Source: Austropuccinia psidii (Eukaryota; Basidiomycota; Pucciniomycetes; Pucciniales; Sphaerophragmiaceae). Taken from it: 64,000 nucleotides of DNA. Position 1 is the first letter of the stretch; every line of letters starts with the position of its first letter. The stretch lies in assembly GCA_023105745.1 (NCBI GenBank), contig JALGQZ010000009.1, positions 44,793,967-44,857,966 of the forward strand. Direction: 5' to 3'. Made by a program: the position numbers and the translations under genes. Of the stretch, positions 23,861 through 33,417 are shown piece by piece. The notes below the pieces were generated by a model, which saw only the letters and a program-made list of their open reading frames with translations, had not been told where the DNA came from and did not search any database.

Positions 23861-23873
23861 TGGGGGCCTGGCC
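23861..23873 (+). promoter_or_regulatory. Primer-binding site of copy E
   Basis: TGGGGGCCTGGCC, three bases after the 5' LTR, the same as in D (39166-39178). Start of minus-strand DNA synthesis; proline-tRNA-like by its first seven bases. Confidence 0.75.
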
Positions 23874-23952
23874 GTTGTTTTAACCTATTCTGGACCTATT
23901 TTGGCGATTTTTGGATCATCTTCACTATTTTTGAAGGTTTTTTACTATAGAA

Positions 23953-25227
23953 GTAAGTACAATTTCGAGTTTTTTTCATTTTTTAACTAATTTTCATCTC
24001 TTATATTATAAAAATATAATATATATTTTTTATATATTGTATTTTATCAAAATATATTAAATAATATATTTTATTTTATTTTTGAGTATTTATACTCTTC
24101 AAAGCTTTATATTGCAATTTTCACGAAAATTAATAATAATAAATAATTATTATTAATTTTTCAAATTTATTTTTATATACAAACAGTATATTTAAATAAA
24201 AAAAAATTATTTTTTACCAAATTGTGTAAAAATTAATTTAAATCATAATATTTATTGTAAATCAACAATAAATATTGAAATAATAATTTTATTATTTCAA
24301 TTCTTTAATATTCAAATTGAATATTATTGAAGAAGATCTTTTTTTACTCAAGTTGAGGAAAAATTGATTAAAATTTTCTTTTTTTGATAAATAATCAAAA
24401 AAAAAATCTTAATAATAATAAGTCATTGTTATCAATTTACCACGAAAATATATAATAATAAGTAACTATTATTAACTTCTAAAACTTATTTTTATATACA
24501 AATAGTATATTTAAATAGAAAGTATAATTAATTTTTACCAAATTTTGTAAAATTAATTTAAATCATAATATTTATTGTAAACCAACAATAAATATTTAGA
24601 TAATAATTTTATTATTATTTCAATTCTTTAATATTCAAATTGAATATTATTGAAGAAGAATCTTTCTACTCAAGTTGAGGAAACATTCATCAATTTTAAT
24701 AATAATAAGTAATTATTATTAACTTCCCAAACTTATTTTTATATACAAATAGTATATTTAAATAGAAAGCATAATTAATTCTTACCAAATTGTGTAAAAT
24801 TAATTTAAATCATAATATTTATTGTAAACCAACAATAAATATTTAAATAATAATTTTATTATTATTTCAATTCTTTAATATTCAAATTGAATATTATTGA
24901 AGAAGAATCCTTTCTACCCAAGTTAAGGAAAAATTCATCAATTTTTTTAAAAAATAAAAAAATAAAAAAATAAATAAATAAAAATAAGTAAATAACTTAT
25001 CAATAATATTCAAGTTTAATAATATAAACTTTTAATATTAACTACTTTACTTATAAAAATAAGTGAAACAAAACTGTTATTTCTTCAAAAAATAAAAAAT
25101 AAAATAATAATAATAATAAATAATTAAAACTCAAATATCAAACCAAACTCAGAAGAAATAACAGTAAGGAATTGGAAATTTTGTTTATTCAAATTGAATT
25201 ACAAACCTTCTCCATTTTCTTTCAAAG
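23953..25227 (+). other. Candidate leader intron 1 of copy E, 1275 nt
   Basis: Donor AGAA|GTAAGTAC at 23953 and acceptor CTTTCAAAG|TGGAAA after 25227. The exon sequence after it aligns with copy D's exon at 39756 (TGGAAGAAAACTAC), and A|TG would again form at the junction. In E the reading frame created soon meets a TGA, so ORF1 is dead in this copy. The intron holds the AT-rich tandem repeats. Confidence 0.45.
24120..24930 (+). repeat. Degenerate tandem repeats in the leader of copy E
   Basis: Three consecutive copies of a very AT-rich unit, the second and third about 248 bp apart, the first spaced about 320 bp with extra A/T runs. Each unit holds TATATACAAAnAGTATATTT, TTTATTGTAAACCAACAATA, TATTCAAATTGAATATT and AAGTTGAGGAAA. 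Not present in D's shorter leader. No coding sense. Confidence 0.85.
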
Positions 25228-25366
25228 TGGAAAAAATACATTCCATTTGAGACAAAATCACAGTGAAATTCATCTGTACCAGCCTCAAAGACAAGGAGGC
25301 AGTACTAACTCCCAAGCAAATTGCCAAGGAGTATAAAGCAAAAATCAGTCCAAGGGCCTTTTAAAG

Positions 25367-25437
25367 GTAAAGAAACCTTGGAAAATACAGAATTTTTGTC
25401 TTTTGTCATTTTTTAACATGACAACTCCATTTCTCAG
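25367..25437 (+). other. Candidate intron 2 of copy E, containing the gag ATG
   Basis: Donor AAAG|GTAAAG, acceptor TTTCTCAG|AGATCTTGG, 71 nt. Copy D has the matching pair AAAG|GTAAAT and CCTCAG|AGACCTTGG. The flanking exon codons read VQGPFK|E in E and VQGTVK|E in D. The gag start codon (25418) is inside the intron. Confidence 0.5.
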
Positions 25438-28213
25438 AGATCTTGGATACCCAAGAAATCACCCAGAAATCTGGCAAAGAAGAAACAGAGGGAGAAGGCC
25501 ACCCCCTTCTGGATCAAATAACCAACAAAGGACTTATTATCAGGAAACTCCTGCTCAAAGTCCCACCCCAAACCAAATCCAGCCCAGTCCAACAAAAAAA
25601 TTGGACAGATGCAGGGAAAATAACTCATATTCATGTACTCCTAAAAGGATTTTCCACATGGAGTATGGACAACAAAACCATAACCATGGGAGTATCATGG
25701 AAGGAAATTGGAATAATGAGGCAAAAAATATGAGTCAATCTTATTACTTGCCAAAAGATTCTGGAAGAAATGAAAAGTTGGAATCTCAACAGCCATTTCA
25801 TACTCTCAGAAGAGACTTGAATCAGAGGGAATCAAACAGAAATCCAAGCCATAGAGAGTTCTTGGCATATGGAAGAGCCCAATCTGATTCAGGAACACCA
25901 AGGCATGGAAGAAGAAATTCCATCTTTCCCACATCAGTCCAACAGCTACAGGACTTAAAATCCAAAGGACAATATTTCCAGGACTCTCCAGTCATCCCTG
26001 GTGGTTTCCAGCAGAGGACATGGAGCCCTAGTAGAAAACAAGAGTTCTTTCAGGAAGGAGAAGATAGAATCAGATCCTTTGATGAAACAATGAATAAAAT
26101 TAGTCCAAGAGGAACACAAATCCTAAAAGACACTGTACCTACCAATAGTTTTAGCTCAGAATCAATTGATCCTCAGCTTAAGCCTATTGATGACAAAATA
26201 CCCCCTCAAAAATTTGAAACCACAGATTCCAGAGGTAGTAGTTTCATATGGTCCAACATGGGTAAATTCATGGATTGGACATATGATCATGTTCAAGAAG
26301 TGACTTCAGAAATGAAAACACTCAAGGAAGAAAATTCCTTCCAAGAAACAGTCATAGAAGACTTGAACACAAATCTATCCAGAATCTGGGCAGAATTTGA
26401 AACTAAAAACAGACAGTTGAACTCAATACTAGAGGAACAACAAGCTGTGAGAAGAGATTTAAGAAATATCCAATATCAACAGGAAATCCTGGAAAAAGAA
26501 GTGGATTTTCTCTATAAAAAGGAGGAAAAAGAAGATAATTTCTTCCCTCAAACAACTCAAGAGGATAAACCAATCACCAAAGTAAAAGAGGAAGAATCAG
26601 AAAACCAAGCTCCTGAATCCCAGGATCCAAAGTTAAGGTCTGAGTCTATTTACCAAGATGGTGAGAACCTCAGTTACTCTGAGAAACAAGCATTGAAGCA
26701 ATTACCTGATGTGGTAAATTGGCCTAAATTCTCAGGAATTGGAGAATATGATCATATGGAGCTTATTGATTATATTAATGGACTTTTTGTTGATGTACCA
26801 AAGATACCAGACTACTGGATCACCACAAGACTCAACACTGCATTCAGAGGCCATGCAAATATATGGTACACTGAAATGAAAGAGATACATGGTAGGAAAA
26901 GCTGGCCATGGTGGAGAAACCAAATAATACAAAAGTACAGCAATGGTACTTGGATTTGGCAAAAAACCATCTCTTTTGAGAGTGACAGATACTCTACAGA
27001 AAAAGACCCTTATGAATGGTGTCTTAAACAAACCAAAAGACTCAAATCTATTGATCCAAACATGACAATAGAGATGAGAAATCATAAGATTCTGACAAAA
27101 CTTCCAGGAGACTTAGAACATGCAGTAAAGTGCAGATGCAGCAAAATAAGCAGCATTGATGACATAGCAAATGTCATACAAGATGTCAGAAAAAAGACAT
27201 CAATTGGCAGTAGTTCACCCTATAGGTCACATGATAGCAGAGAAAAACCAAAGATACTCATGGAAAAAGACCTCAAACCTACTAATGGTGAAGAAGCACC
27301 AAGGAGAAGGAACACATGCCATAACTGTGGGTCACCTGACCACTATGCAAATAATTGTCCCAAGGGAAAAAAGAAAATATTTGCAATAGAGGAAGGGTCA
27401 GTAGAAGAACACATGGAGTACAAATCTGACTCTGACAGCATGGGAAATGGGCTAAGACAGGATTCGGACAGTGGATCAGAGCCTATTGAACAATATTTAT
27501 TAGAGTATGAGGATGAGAAAACAGAATCAGTCCTAGGAAACTCTTTGAAACCAGAACTCATTCAACCCAAAAATGGGGAAGACAGAAGTTGCAGAACCAT
27601 TGATGCTAAAGAGTATTTGGAAGTACCCAAAACTGATATGGCCTTTATTTATGGAGCAAAATCAAAGCTTGATGTGTACATTGAAAATAAAAAGCATCCT
27701 TTGATTTTTGACACAGGAGCAAATTGCTCAGTAGTAGCCAAAGAATACTTGGACAGACACTTTCCAATGTGGAATGCAGAGATAATTTTAACAAAAGCAA
27801 GAAGCTTTAAAAGTGCTGCAGGCAAAATGAAGTCACTTGGAATAATCCAAAAAATAATTATAATACCACACAAAATGGGAAACCTCAGATTACACATTGA
27901 ATTTGTGGTACTTGAAAATGCTAAGTTTGATGGATTTTTAATGGGTACAGAGTACCATAGAATCTATGGCATAAGCATACATAATTCCCTAGAGAATTAC
28001 TTGATAATTGGGCAAGACAAACACAGAAAGTTCTACTTTGAAACTGACAACCCCAATCAAATAAAAAGATATTCCAATAGGGATTATTTAACAGAAAGAA
28101 GGAATAAACCACCAGAAAAAGACCAATGGGTAAAGCTGGATGATGTTTCAGATAAAGATTCTTTTTTGAAAGGATCAAGAGCCTCCATAAGGACAAAAGA
28201 GTCTCATCAATGA
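25418..28213 (+). CDS. gag: gag-protease fusion protein of copy E, ending in a chromodomain remnant
   Basis: 931 codons, no interruption. ATG 25418 is chosen because MTTPFLRDLGYPRN aligns with the start in D (MSPAYLRDLGFQRN). Order: Gln/Ser/Arg-rich N-terminus; coiled-coil stretch (about residues 285-375); capsid-like block WPKFSGIGEYDHMELIDYIN from about 26720; intact zinc knuckle CHNCGSPDHYANNC at 27317-27358; acidic linker; protease with DTGANCSVV (27710) and the downstream GTEYHRIYGISIHN block. Near 28075-28110 the protein jumps to a tail (DQWVKLDD, GSRASIRTKESHQ) that matches the last 30 residues of D's chromodomain. About 3.15 kb of pol, as measured on D, is deleted in frame. Likely forms particles that use another element's RT and integrase. 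Confidence 0.93.
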   Translation: MTTPFLRDLGYPRNHPEIWQRRNRGRRPPPSGSNNQQRTYYQETPAQSPTPNQIQPSPTKKLDRCRENNSYSCTPKRIFHMEYGQQNHNHGSIMEGNWNNEAKNMSQSYYLPKDSGRNEKLESQQPFHTLRRDLNQRESNRNPSHREFLAYGRAQSDSGTPRHGRRNSIFPTSVQQLQDLKSKGQYFQDSPVIPGGFQQRTWSPSRKQEFFQEGEDRIRSFDETMNKISPRGTQILKDTVPTNSFSSESIDPQLKPIDDKIPPQKFETTDSRGSSFIWSNMGKFMDWTYDHVQEVTSEMKTLKEENSFQETVIEDLNTNLSRIWAEFETKNRQLNSILEEQQAVRRDLRNIQYQQEILEKEVDFLYKKEEKEDNFFPQTTQEDKPITKVKEEESENQAPESQDPKLRSESIYQDGENLSYSEKQALKQLPDVVNWPKFSGIGEYDHMELIDYINGLFVDVPKIPDYWITTRLNTAFRGHANIWYTEMKEIHGRKSWPWWRNQIIQKYSNGTWIWQKTISFESDRYSTEKDPYEWCLKQTKRLKSIDPNMTIEMRNHKILTKLPGDLEHAVKCRCSKISSIDDIANVIQDVRKKTSIGSSSPYRSHDSREKPKILMEKDLKPTNGEEAPRRRNTCHNCGSPDHYANNCPKGKKKIFAIEEGSVEEHMEYKSDSDSMGNGLRQDSDSGSEPIEQYLLEYEDEKTESVLGNSLKPELIQPKNGEDRSCRTIDAKEYLEVPKTDMAFIYGAKSKLDVYIENKKHPLIFDTGANCSVVAKEYLDRHFPMWNAEIILTKARSFKSAAGKMKSLGIIQKIIIIPHKMGNLRLHIEFVVLENAKFDGFLMGTEYHRIYGISIHNSLENYLIIGQDKHRKFYFETDNPNQIKRYSNRDYLTERRNKPPEKDQWVKLDDVSDKDSFLKGSRASIRTKESHQ

Positions 28214-28237
28214 TGAGCCTTTTTTGGAGGGAGGGTA

Positions 28238-29732
28238 TGTCAGCCTGTGACTCAAAACAGAGCACCCGCATGACATCCAACATACCATAAGTAATGGTAT
28301 GAGGAGTATTGGACAAATATAGCCAATACAAGTAGATTATAAAGAGGAAACCTCCTCAAATATGATAAGAAAGGACAAAGATATGCCCTATCAAAGATAA
28401 GACCAAATAAGCAAAAACTCTTATTCTAGCCTCTAATCTAACTTATACATATTTCATGAAACCCCAACCAGAATGGTTTTTTTCTTGAAGCTCTAAGGGA
28501 GAGCTATCCAATGGTATCATCTATTCATCTGTAGCACTCCTAAATCAGGAGTTACCATTATACCACCTTTTTTCACCAACAACCCCTCAAAGGTGTAGGA
28601 GGGCTTGTACAAAACTGTACAGAAGTATAACCAAATTAAAGATATAAACAAGAGCTTTAATTTGAGATACATTAGACCTCTGTATCTCTTAAATTGACTG
28701 AGGGATCTTGGTTCAAATGTTTAACAACCAAAAATAAAGATATTCTGAAAACAAGAAAGTAAACAAACCCCTGTATCTTTGGCATACACTCATACAACTG
28801 TACAGTGTAACATACCAAACTGTAGAGCTAATCAAGCCCTACAAAACTGTATCATCAGAATCCAGATATCTTCCAAATTGGAGAAGATATCTGGCATGGA
28901 AGTTTTTGAAGCCTCATACTGATGTACAAAATTACATCCAAAAACTGAAAACCCTTATAACTTTTGCTATTTGAAAGAAGGGTAAACATGAAGCATACCA
29001 AATTGAAGAGCTCATTAAGCCCTTCAATTCTGTGCTCTTGGATTCTTGATATCTCAAAAACTGACTAAGATATCTTGGTTGGAAGTATTTTGACCAATAC
29101 TGGTCTGTACCAAACCTGTACCAACCAGTACTGGCTTGATACTTAGAATAATGGTTGTTTAAAGCTTAAACCCGCCCAGAATGACTAATATTAGTCATCC
29201 AGACACGCTGGACACGTCACAATGGTGCTGACGTGGCCTGTGAAGAGTTTTTTCACCCTGTATTGATCCAGAATGATCATTTGTGGTCCAAAAACCACAA
29301 TTCTGACTATGCTGACGTCAGAATTGATGGTACAGAACCACAACCCAGCCTCCAGAGTGAAAATTTTCACTCTGTAGACGTGTGAAGAGCCTACCAGTCT
29401 TTCACAGTCCTCAGAGGAGATAAAAGCAGGTCTTTCCTCACTGGAAAAGACTCATCTTATCATGAATTAACATCCTTACGTAGTAAAACTGTCTTATACC
29501 AGTAGTACTCTTAGGATTATATTGATATAATTAAAATAATTAATTATTGTAGTGTTTCTTTACAGTCAAAGATATTAGAGCATTGCAACCCAGGTCCTCA
29601 ATAGACTCATCACCACTGTTACCACTTAGCAGTAGGACCTGAAGATTTGATTTATTACTTTTTTGTGTGTCACAGTCATAGTGCTAGCTTGTATTTACTA
29701 TTTTTAAGCTACTACATAGACTCACCCTGACA
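28238..29732 (+). repeat. 3' LTR of copy E, 1495 bp
   Basis: Preceded by the stop-codon inverted repeat CTCATCA-A-TGATGAG (28203-28217), a T run and the purine tract GGAGGGAGGG. Ends CCTGACA followed by the TSD ATTGT. Carries the same TGACGTCA site, palindrome, TATA-like box and hairpin (29591-29641) as the 5' copy. Confidence 0.95.
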
Positions 29733-29874
29733 ATTGTTCCTGCAAGCACTATTAATTCAGACCATAATAGTACTGTAATTGTGACTCAAAATAATCAACC
29801 TGAACCAATATCTTCTGAATTAATTAACTTGGACATAAGTAATACTCTTCAGAAAGCTAAGAATTTGGCCAATA

Positions 29875-29939
29875 GTAAGTTTTTTGACGTAAAAATACTA
29901 TTTTAAGCCTTTTTAAACCATAATTATGCCTTCAACCAG
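29875..29939 (+). other. Candidate intron 2 of copy F, containing the gag-pol ATG
   Basis: Donor AATA|GTAAGT (full consensus) and acceptor TTCAACCAG|GTCAGG, 65 nt, a normal fungal intron size. Splicing joins the upstream exon in frame to ORF1. Retaining it leaves the ATG at 29926 that opens gag-pol. Confidence 0.55.
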
Positions 29940-32900
29940 GTCAGGAGCCAGCTACAACCCCTCAAGCAGCTCCCAAAAAGGTAATAGACGTGATTATGGC
30001 AGAGGGCAACCAGGTACAGAAGGAAAAGGGTCAGTTGATGACTTCCAAACAACTAAATTGGGTCATTCTGAAGCTGATAATACTATTTTACCTTCAAAAA
30101 GAGCTGACACCGCCACAACAAGCCTCTGTGGACATATACAAAGCCAGCCACAGTGCATACAACAATGCACTTCAATTCAAGGAGTACCAGATCCTTGCAG
30201 ACCTGTGGAAGAATTGCATGAATTCTTACCTGACAGTAAGAAAGTTCTTGAGCCATCCCAACACTTGCAAATTGCTCAATGGATGGCATCCATTGATGGA
30301 GAAGACAAACATGATGCTTTTGACACTAGAATGGAGGAAAAACAATCCTCCACCACCCAAACCAGTGCCAAAAACAGCCCCAGTGGCCAGCAGCAGCAAT
30401 TTCAACGTGAAAAAGCAGCCACAAACTCCAAACAAGGGCAAAGGGAAGGCACCAGCCCCAAAACCTTACAGCCAGGGCTACAGAATCCCAAAGATCCAGC
30501 AGGATGCCATGGAAAATCTATTTCAGATGGCCAGAACCATGATGGAATTACAGAAGAAGGAGGAAGCCAGATTAAGGTTCCAGAAATGATTTCTGACATA
30601 TTTGATTCCATCCCAGAGTTGTATAATGCTATAAATGACGTGAAAAAACATCTTTCTGATAAAAATGAAACCATTTGTAACAACATTAAAACAAACAACC
30701 TGAGTCTGTGCCAAATTAATGAAACACTTATGTGTTTTGAAAAAGTTTTAAGAACAATTAAAAATTCCAATAATGATAATTCTTCTAACAATAAAATAAA
30801 TGAACAATCTGCCATTATTAAAGAATTAACAGATAAATATTCTAAATTCAATATTGATGACATAATTGAAACAAGAATTAAACAAGCCATAAATATTATC
30901 AAGACAGATAACAAGAAAGTCCTTGATGACATTTCAAATTCATTTACTGAAGTAAAGACATATACCATTGCCTTGAAAAAGTGTTTTGATGATTCACAAG
31001 AAGAAGTATCAAAATTATCAATGAAATTGAACCAAGTCACTGCTGATAATACAAGACAGACAGAGTTATGGCAAGAACTGACACATAAGGAAGACATGTA
31101 TAAAATTGAAGTAATAAATTTAATACAAAGCTTCCAACATGAATACAGAAATTCCCAAAGGTGTAGCAACAGTAAAATGAATGACATTGAACAAATACTG
31201 AACACCTTACCAAGAATGTTTACACCTCTAAATCAAAATGAGGGCACAAGAATTCCAAATCCACAAGTATTGGATCCTGATAATTCACAATTAAAAAATG
31301 AATTATCCACTTCTTTTCATAACTTGGAACCATCAATGGGCCAAGCACTCTTGAAAGAAGTTCCAAAACTTAAAGAATGGCCTCACTTCAGTGGTGAAGG
31401 AGATCATGACCATATGGAATTCATTAGAGGTATTGACATGATCAAAGAGGATTTTGAATTACCAGACAGATTGGTAACAGCCAGGTTTAACACCTTGTTT
31501 ACCAGATCAGCTCACAGATGGTACATCAAAATAAGACAAGCACATGGACACCAGAGTTGGACTTGGTGGAAAACCCAAATCATCAACAAATGGGCAAATG
31601 ATGCTTGGAGGTTTAAAGTTGAAACAGCCTTTGAATCTGCCAAATTTAATGCTGATAAAGACAAAGCTTTACCATGGTTTTGCCAACAAAAAGACAGATT
31701 AACAGCATTATATCCTGACATGTCAGAATTTATGATCCATAGAAAAATTCCAAGACAATGTGGAGGTGACTTAGAGCATGCTATCAAAAGCAGGACTACT
31801 GAACAATCTTCAGCAGAAGATATTATCAATATACTAGAAGAAGTAACCACCAGAACCAAAATTGGTTCTAGTAGGGTGAATCTCAAAACAAGGTTTAATA
31901 CACCTTGGAAGGATTCTGTGGACAAAGACCCCAAAGAAAATTCTAGTAATATTAAGTATCAATCTGCAGATACAGTCAGAAAATGCCATATTTTCCAAAG
32001 CACCACCCATTTAGCCAATACATGTCCAAAAAGGGGGAAAATCAATGAAATTGACATTGAAAAGGGACCAGATGTTGAAAAAGAAGACATAATTGAAGAC
32101 AATTCAGATGATAAGTCATCCATATTTTCTGAATCCTCAAAAGATATAGAAAATATCAATGCCACTTTTGACATCATGGAATCTTATTCCCACTTACCAC
32201 AATTGGGCAATGGTCAAGTTGATTTATCAAAAGTTCAAGATGCACAACTTATGAAGACAAAACCAAACAGAGGAAAAGGTTATACAGCTGGTAACTCCTG
32301 TATAACAGAAGTGGTGATTGACAACAAGCCCACCAAAATTTTGCTTGACCCAGGAGCCTTCTGCTCTTGTGTTGGAAAATCTTTTCTTAAGACTTGTGTA
32401 CCAAATTTTGAAGACCAATTGTTACCAATTGATGGTATAAAATTCAACAGTGCAAGTAACCCAATGAAAGCATTAGGAATCTTTGAGACCAATGTCATAT
32501 TCCCACACATAAATGGGAATTTAAGGATCACAGTTGAATTTGTTGTTATGGAAAATTGCTCTAGTACCCATTTTATATTGGGAAATGACTATTTAATCAT
32601 GTATGGGATAGATTTACATAATAACAAGGACAGATACTTTACAATTGGGGACAATAAGGGCCAGAAATTTGCCTTTTTACCATTTAAAAAACAAATTACA
32701 GTAAACAAAGTATCACCAGTCAACTTAGAGTTAGAAAAATTCAAGTCTGAACAGTTAAATGGGGCTGAGATAAGCCTTCATCTGACTGATAAACAAGAAA
32801 ATGAACTTTCTTCCCTTTTTTATGACCACAGAGGAGCATTTGCTACAGACAAAGAACCTCTGGGAGCAATTATTGGTCATGAAGTTGACATCATTCTTAA

Positions 32901-33417
32901 CATTGAGAGACCTTATCCACCACTCTTAAGAAGACCTGCTTATCCAGCAAGTCCAAAATCAAGAGAAGCTCTAGAAATTCATATCAAAGAACTTCTGGAC
33001 CTTGGTGTAATAAGAAAGGTAGGCCACAATGAGGAAGTAGAAATAACTACACCAGTTATAGTGGCGTGGAATAATGGAAAATCCAGAACGGTTGGGGACT
33101 TTAGAGCTCTGAACACTTACACTGTCCCAGACAGATACCCAATACCAAAAATCCAAATTTCCCTTACTCAAATATCTCAAGCAGTGTATATAACCACTAT
33201 GGATGCCCTTAAAGGATTCCATCAAAATGTGGTAACACCAAGAGCAAGAAAATACTTGAGAATTATTGTTCATTGTGGAGTGTATGAATACTTAAGGATG
33301 CCCTTTGGTATCAAAAATGCACCTTCACACTTCCAAAGAATGATGAATGAAATCTTCCCTGAAGAACTCTCAGAGGGATGGTTAATCATTTACATTGATG
33401 ACATTATTATCTGTTAA
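29926..33417 (+). CDS. gag-pol: Gag, protease and RT N-terminal part of copy F (1163 codons)
   Basis: ATG at 29926. Low-complexity N-terminus, coiled-coil region (about residues 230-430), capsid block LKEWPHFSGEGDHDHMEFIRG from about 31370. The zinc knuckle region reads CHIFQSTTHLANTC (about 31984), with Phe for the second Cys. The protease active site is LLDPGAFCSC near 32343, D-P-G in place of [62 protein letters not shown] and YIDD at 33391-33402. Ends at a TAA (33415-33417) four codons after YIDDIIIC begins its exit strand; relatives have Ser/Lys-type codons there. A long frame, but a truncated product with altered knuckle and protease. Confidence 0.9.
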   Translation: MPSTRSGASYNPSSSSQKGNRRDYGRGQPGTEGKGSVDDFQTTKLGHSEADNTILPSKRADTATTSLCGHIQSQPQCIQQCTSIQGVPDPCRPVEELHEFLPDSKKVLEPSQHLQIAQWMASIDGEDKHDAFDTRMEEKQSSTTQTSAKNSPSGQQQQFQREKAATNSKQGQREGTSPKTLQPGLQNPKDPAGCHGKSISDGQNHDGITEEGGSQIKVPEMISDIFDSIPELYNAINDVKKHLSDKNETICNNIKTNNLSLCQINETLMCFEKVLRTIKNSNNDNSSNNKINEQSAIIKELTDKYSKFNIDDIIETRIKQAINIIKTDNKKVLDDISNSFTEVKTYTIALKKCFDDSQEEVSKLSMKLNQVTADNTRQTELWQELTHKEDMYKIEVINLIQSFQHEYRNSQRCSNSKMNDIEQILNTLPRMFTPLNQNEGTRIPNPQVLDPDNSQLKNELSTSFHNLEPSMGQALLKEVPKLKEWPHFSGEGDHDHMEFIRGIDMIKEDFELPDRLVTARFNTLFTRSAHRWYIKIRQAHGHQSWTWWKTQIINKWANDAWRFKVETAFESAKFNADKDKALPWFCQQKDRLTALYPDMSEFMIHRKIPRQCGGDLEHAIKSRTTEQSSAEDIINILEEVTTRTKIGSSRVNLKTRFNTPWKDSVDKDPKENSSNIKYQSADTVRKCHIFQSTTHLANTCPKRGKINEIDIEKGPDVEKEDIIEDNSDDKSSIFSESSKDIENINATFDIMESYSHLPQLGNGQVDLSKVQDAQLMKTKPNRGKGYTAGNSCITEVVIDNKPTKILLDPGAFCSCVGKSFLKTCVPNFEDQLLPIDGIKFNSASNPMKALGIFETNVIFPHINGNLRITVEFVVMENCSSTHFILGNDYLIMYGIDLHNNKDRYFTIGDNKGQKFAFLPFKKQITVNKVSPVNLELEKFKSEQLNGAEISLHLTDKQENELSSLFYDHRGAFATDKEPLGAIIGHEVDIILNIERPYPPLLRRPAYPASPKSREALEIHIKELLDLGVIRKVGHNEEVEITTPVIVAWNNGKSRTVGDFRALNTYTVPDRYPIPKIQISLTQISQAVYITTMDALKGFHQNVVTPRARKYLRIIVHCGVYEYLRMPFGIKNAPSHFQRMMNEIFPEELSEGWLIIYIDDIIIC

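Larger units (their letters stand above)
22363..29732 (+). mobile_element. Copy E: non-autonomous gag-protease LTR element (Fam5), TSD ATTGT
   Basis: Complete, 7370 bp, bounded by ATTGT at 22358-22362 and 29733-29737. Its two 1495-bp LTRs differ at about ten positions by eye, so it is the freshest-looking insertion. Inside: primer site, a long AT-rich leader with tandem repeats, one uninterrupted frame for gag plus protease fused to the last chromodomain codons, purine tract. RT, RNase H and integrase are missing. LTR termini, primer site, stop-codon inverted repeat and purine tract match Fam1 (A, D), suggesting mobilisation in trans by Fam1 enzymes. Confidence 0.93.
22302..30589 (+). pseudogene. 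ORF1 of copy F (spliced accessory ORF), split by insertion of copy E
   Basis: Exon 22302-22362 plus 29738-29874 (joined once E is discounted), candidate intron 29875-29939, exon 29940-30589. With the splice-made ATG this gives 849 nt, an exact multiple of three, 282 codons and no internal stop. The exon-1 product is Ser/Thr/Asn-rich. The second exon has a helical part (ASVDIYKASHSAYNNALQ, LADLWKNCMNSYL) and a Pro/Lys-rich, basic end with YSQGYRIPK. It overlaps gag in another frame. No known domain recognised. It is interrupted by E in this copy. Confidence 0.55.

Noticed and set aside
24960..25140. A/T-only runs as an origin of replication or centromere signal
   Set aside because: They belong to the leader of copy E; base composition alone does not support such a role.
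30402..31205. 267-codon open frame on the minus strand within copy F gag
   Set aside because: Lies opposite a well-supported gag coding region, has a hydrophobic shadow composition and no counterpart in sister copies; a by-product of the codon use of the real gene.
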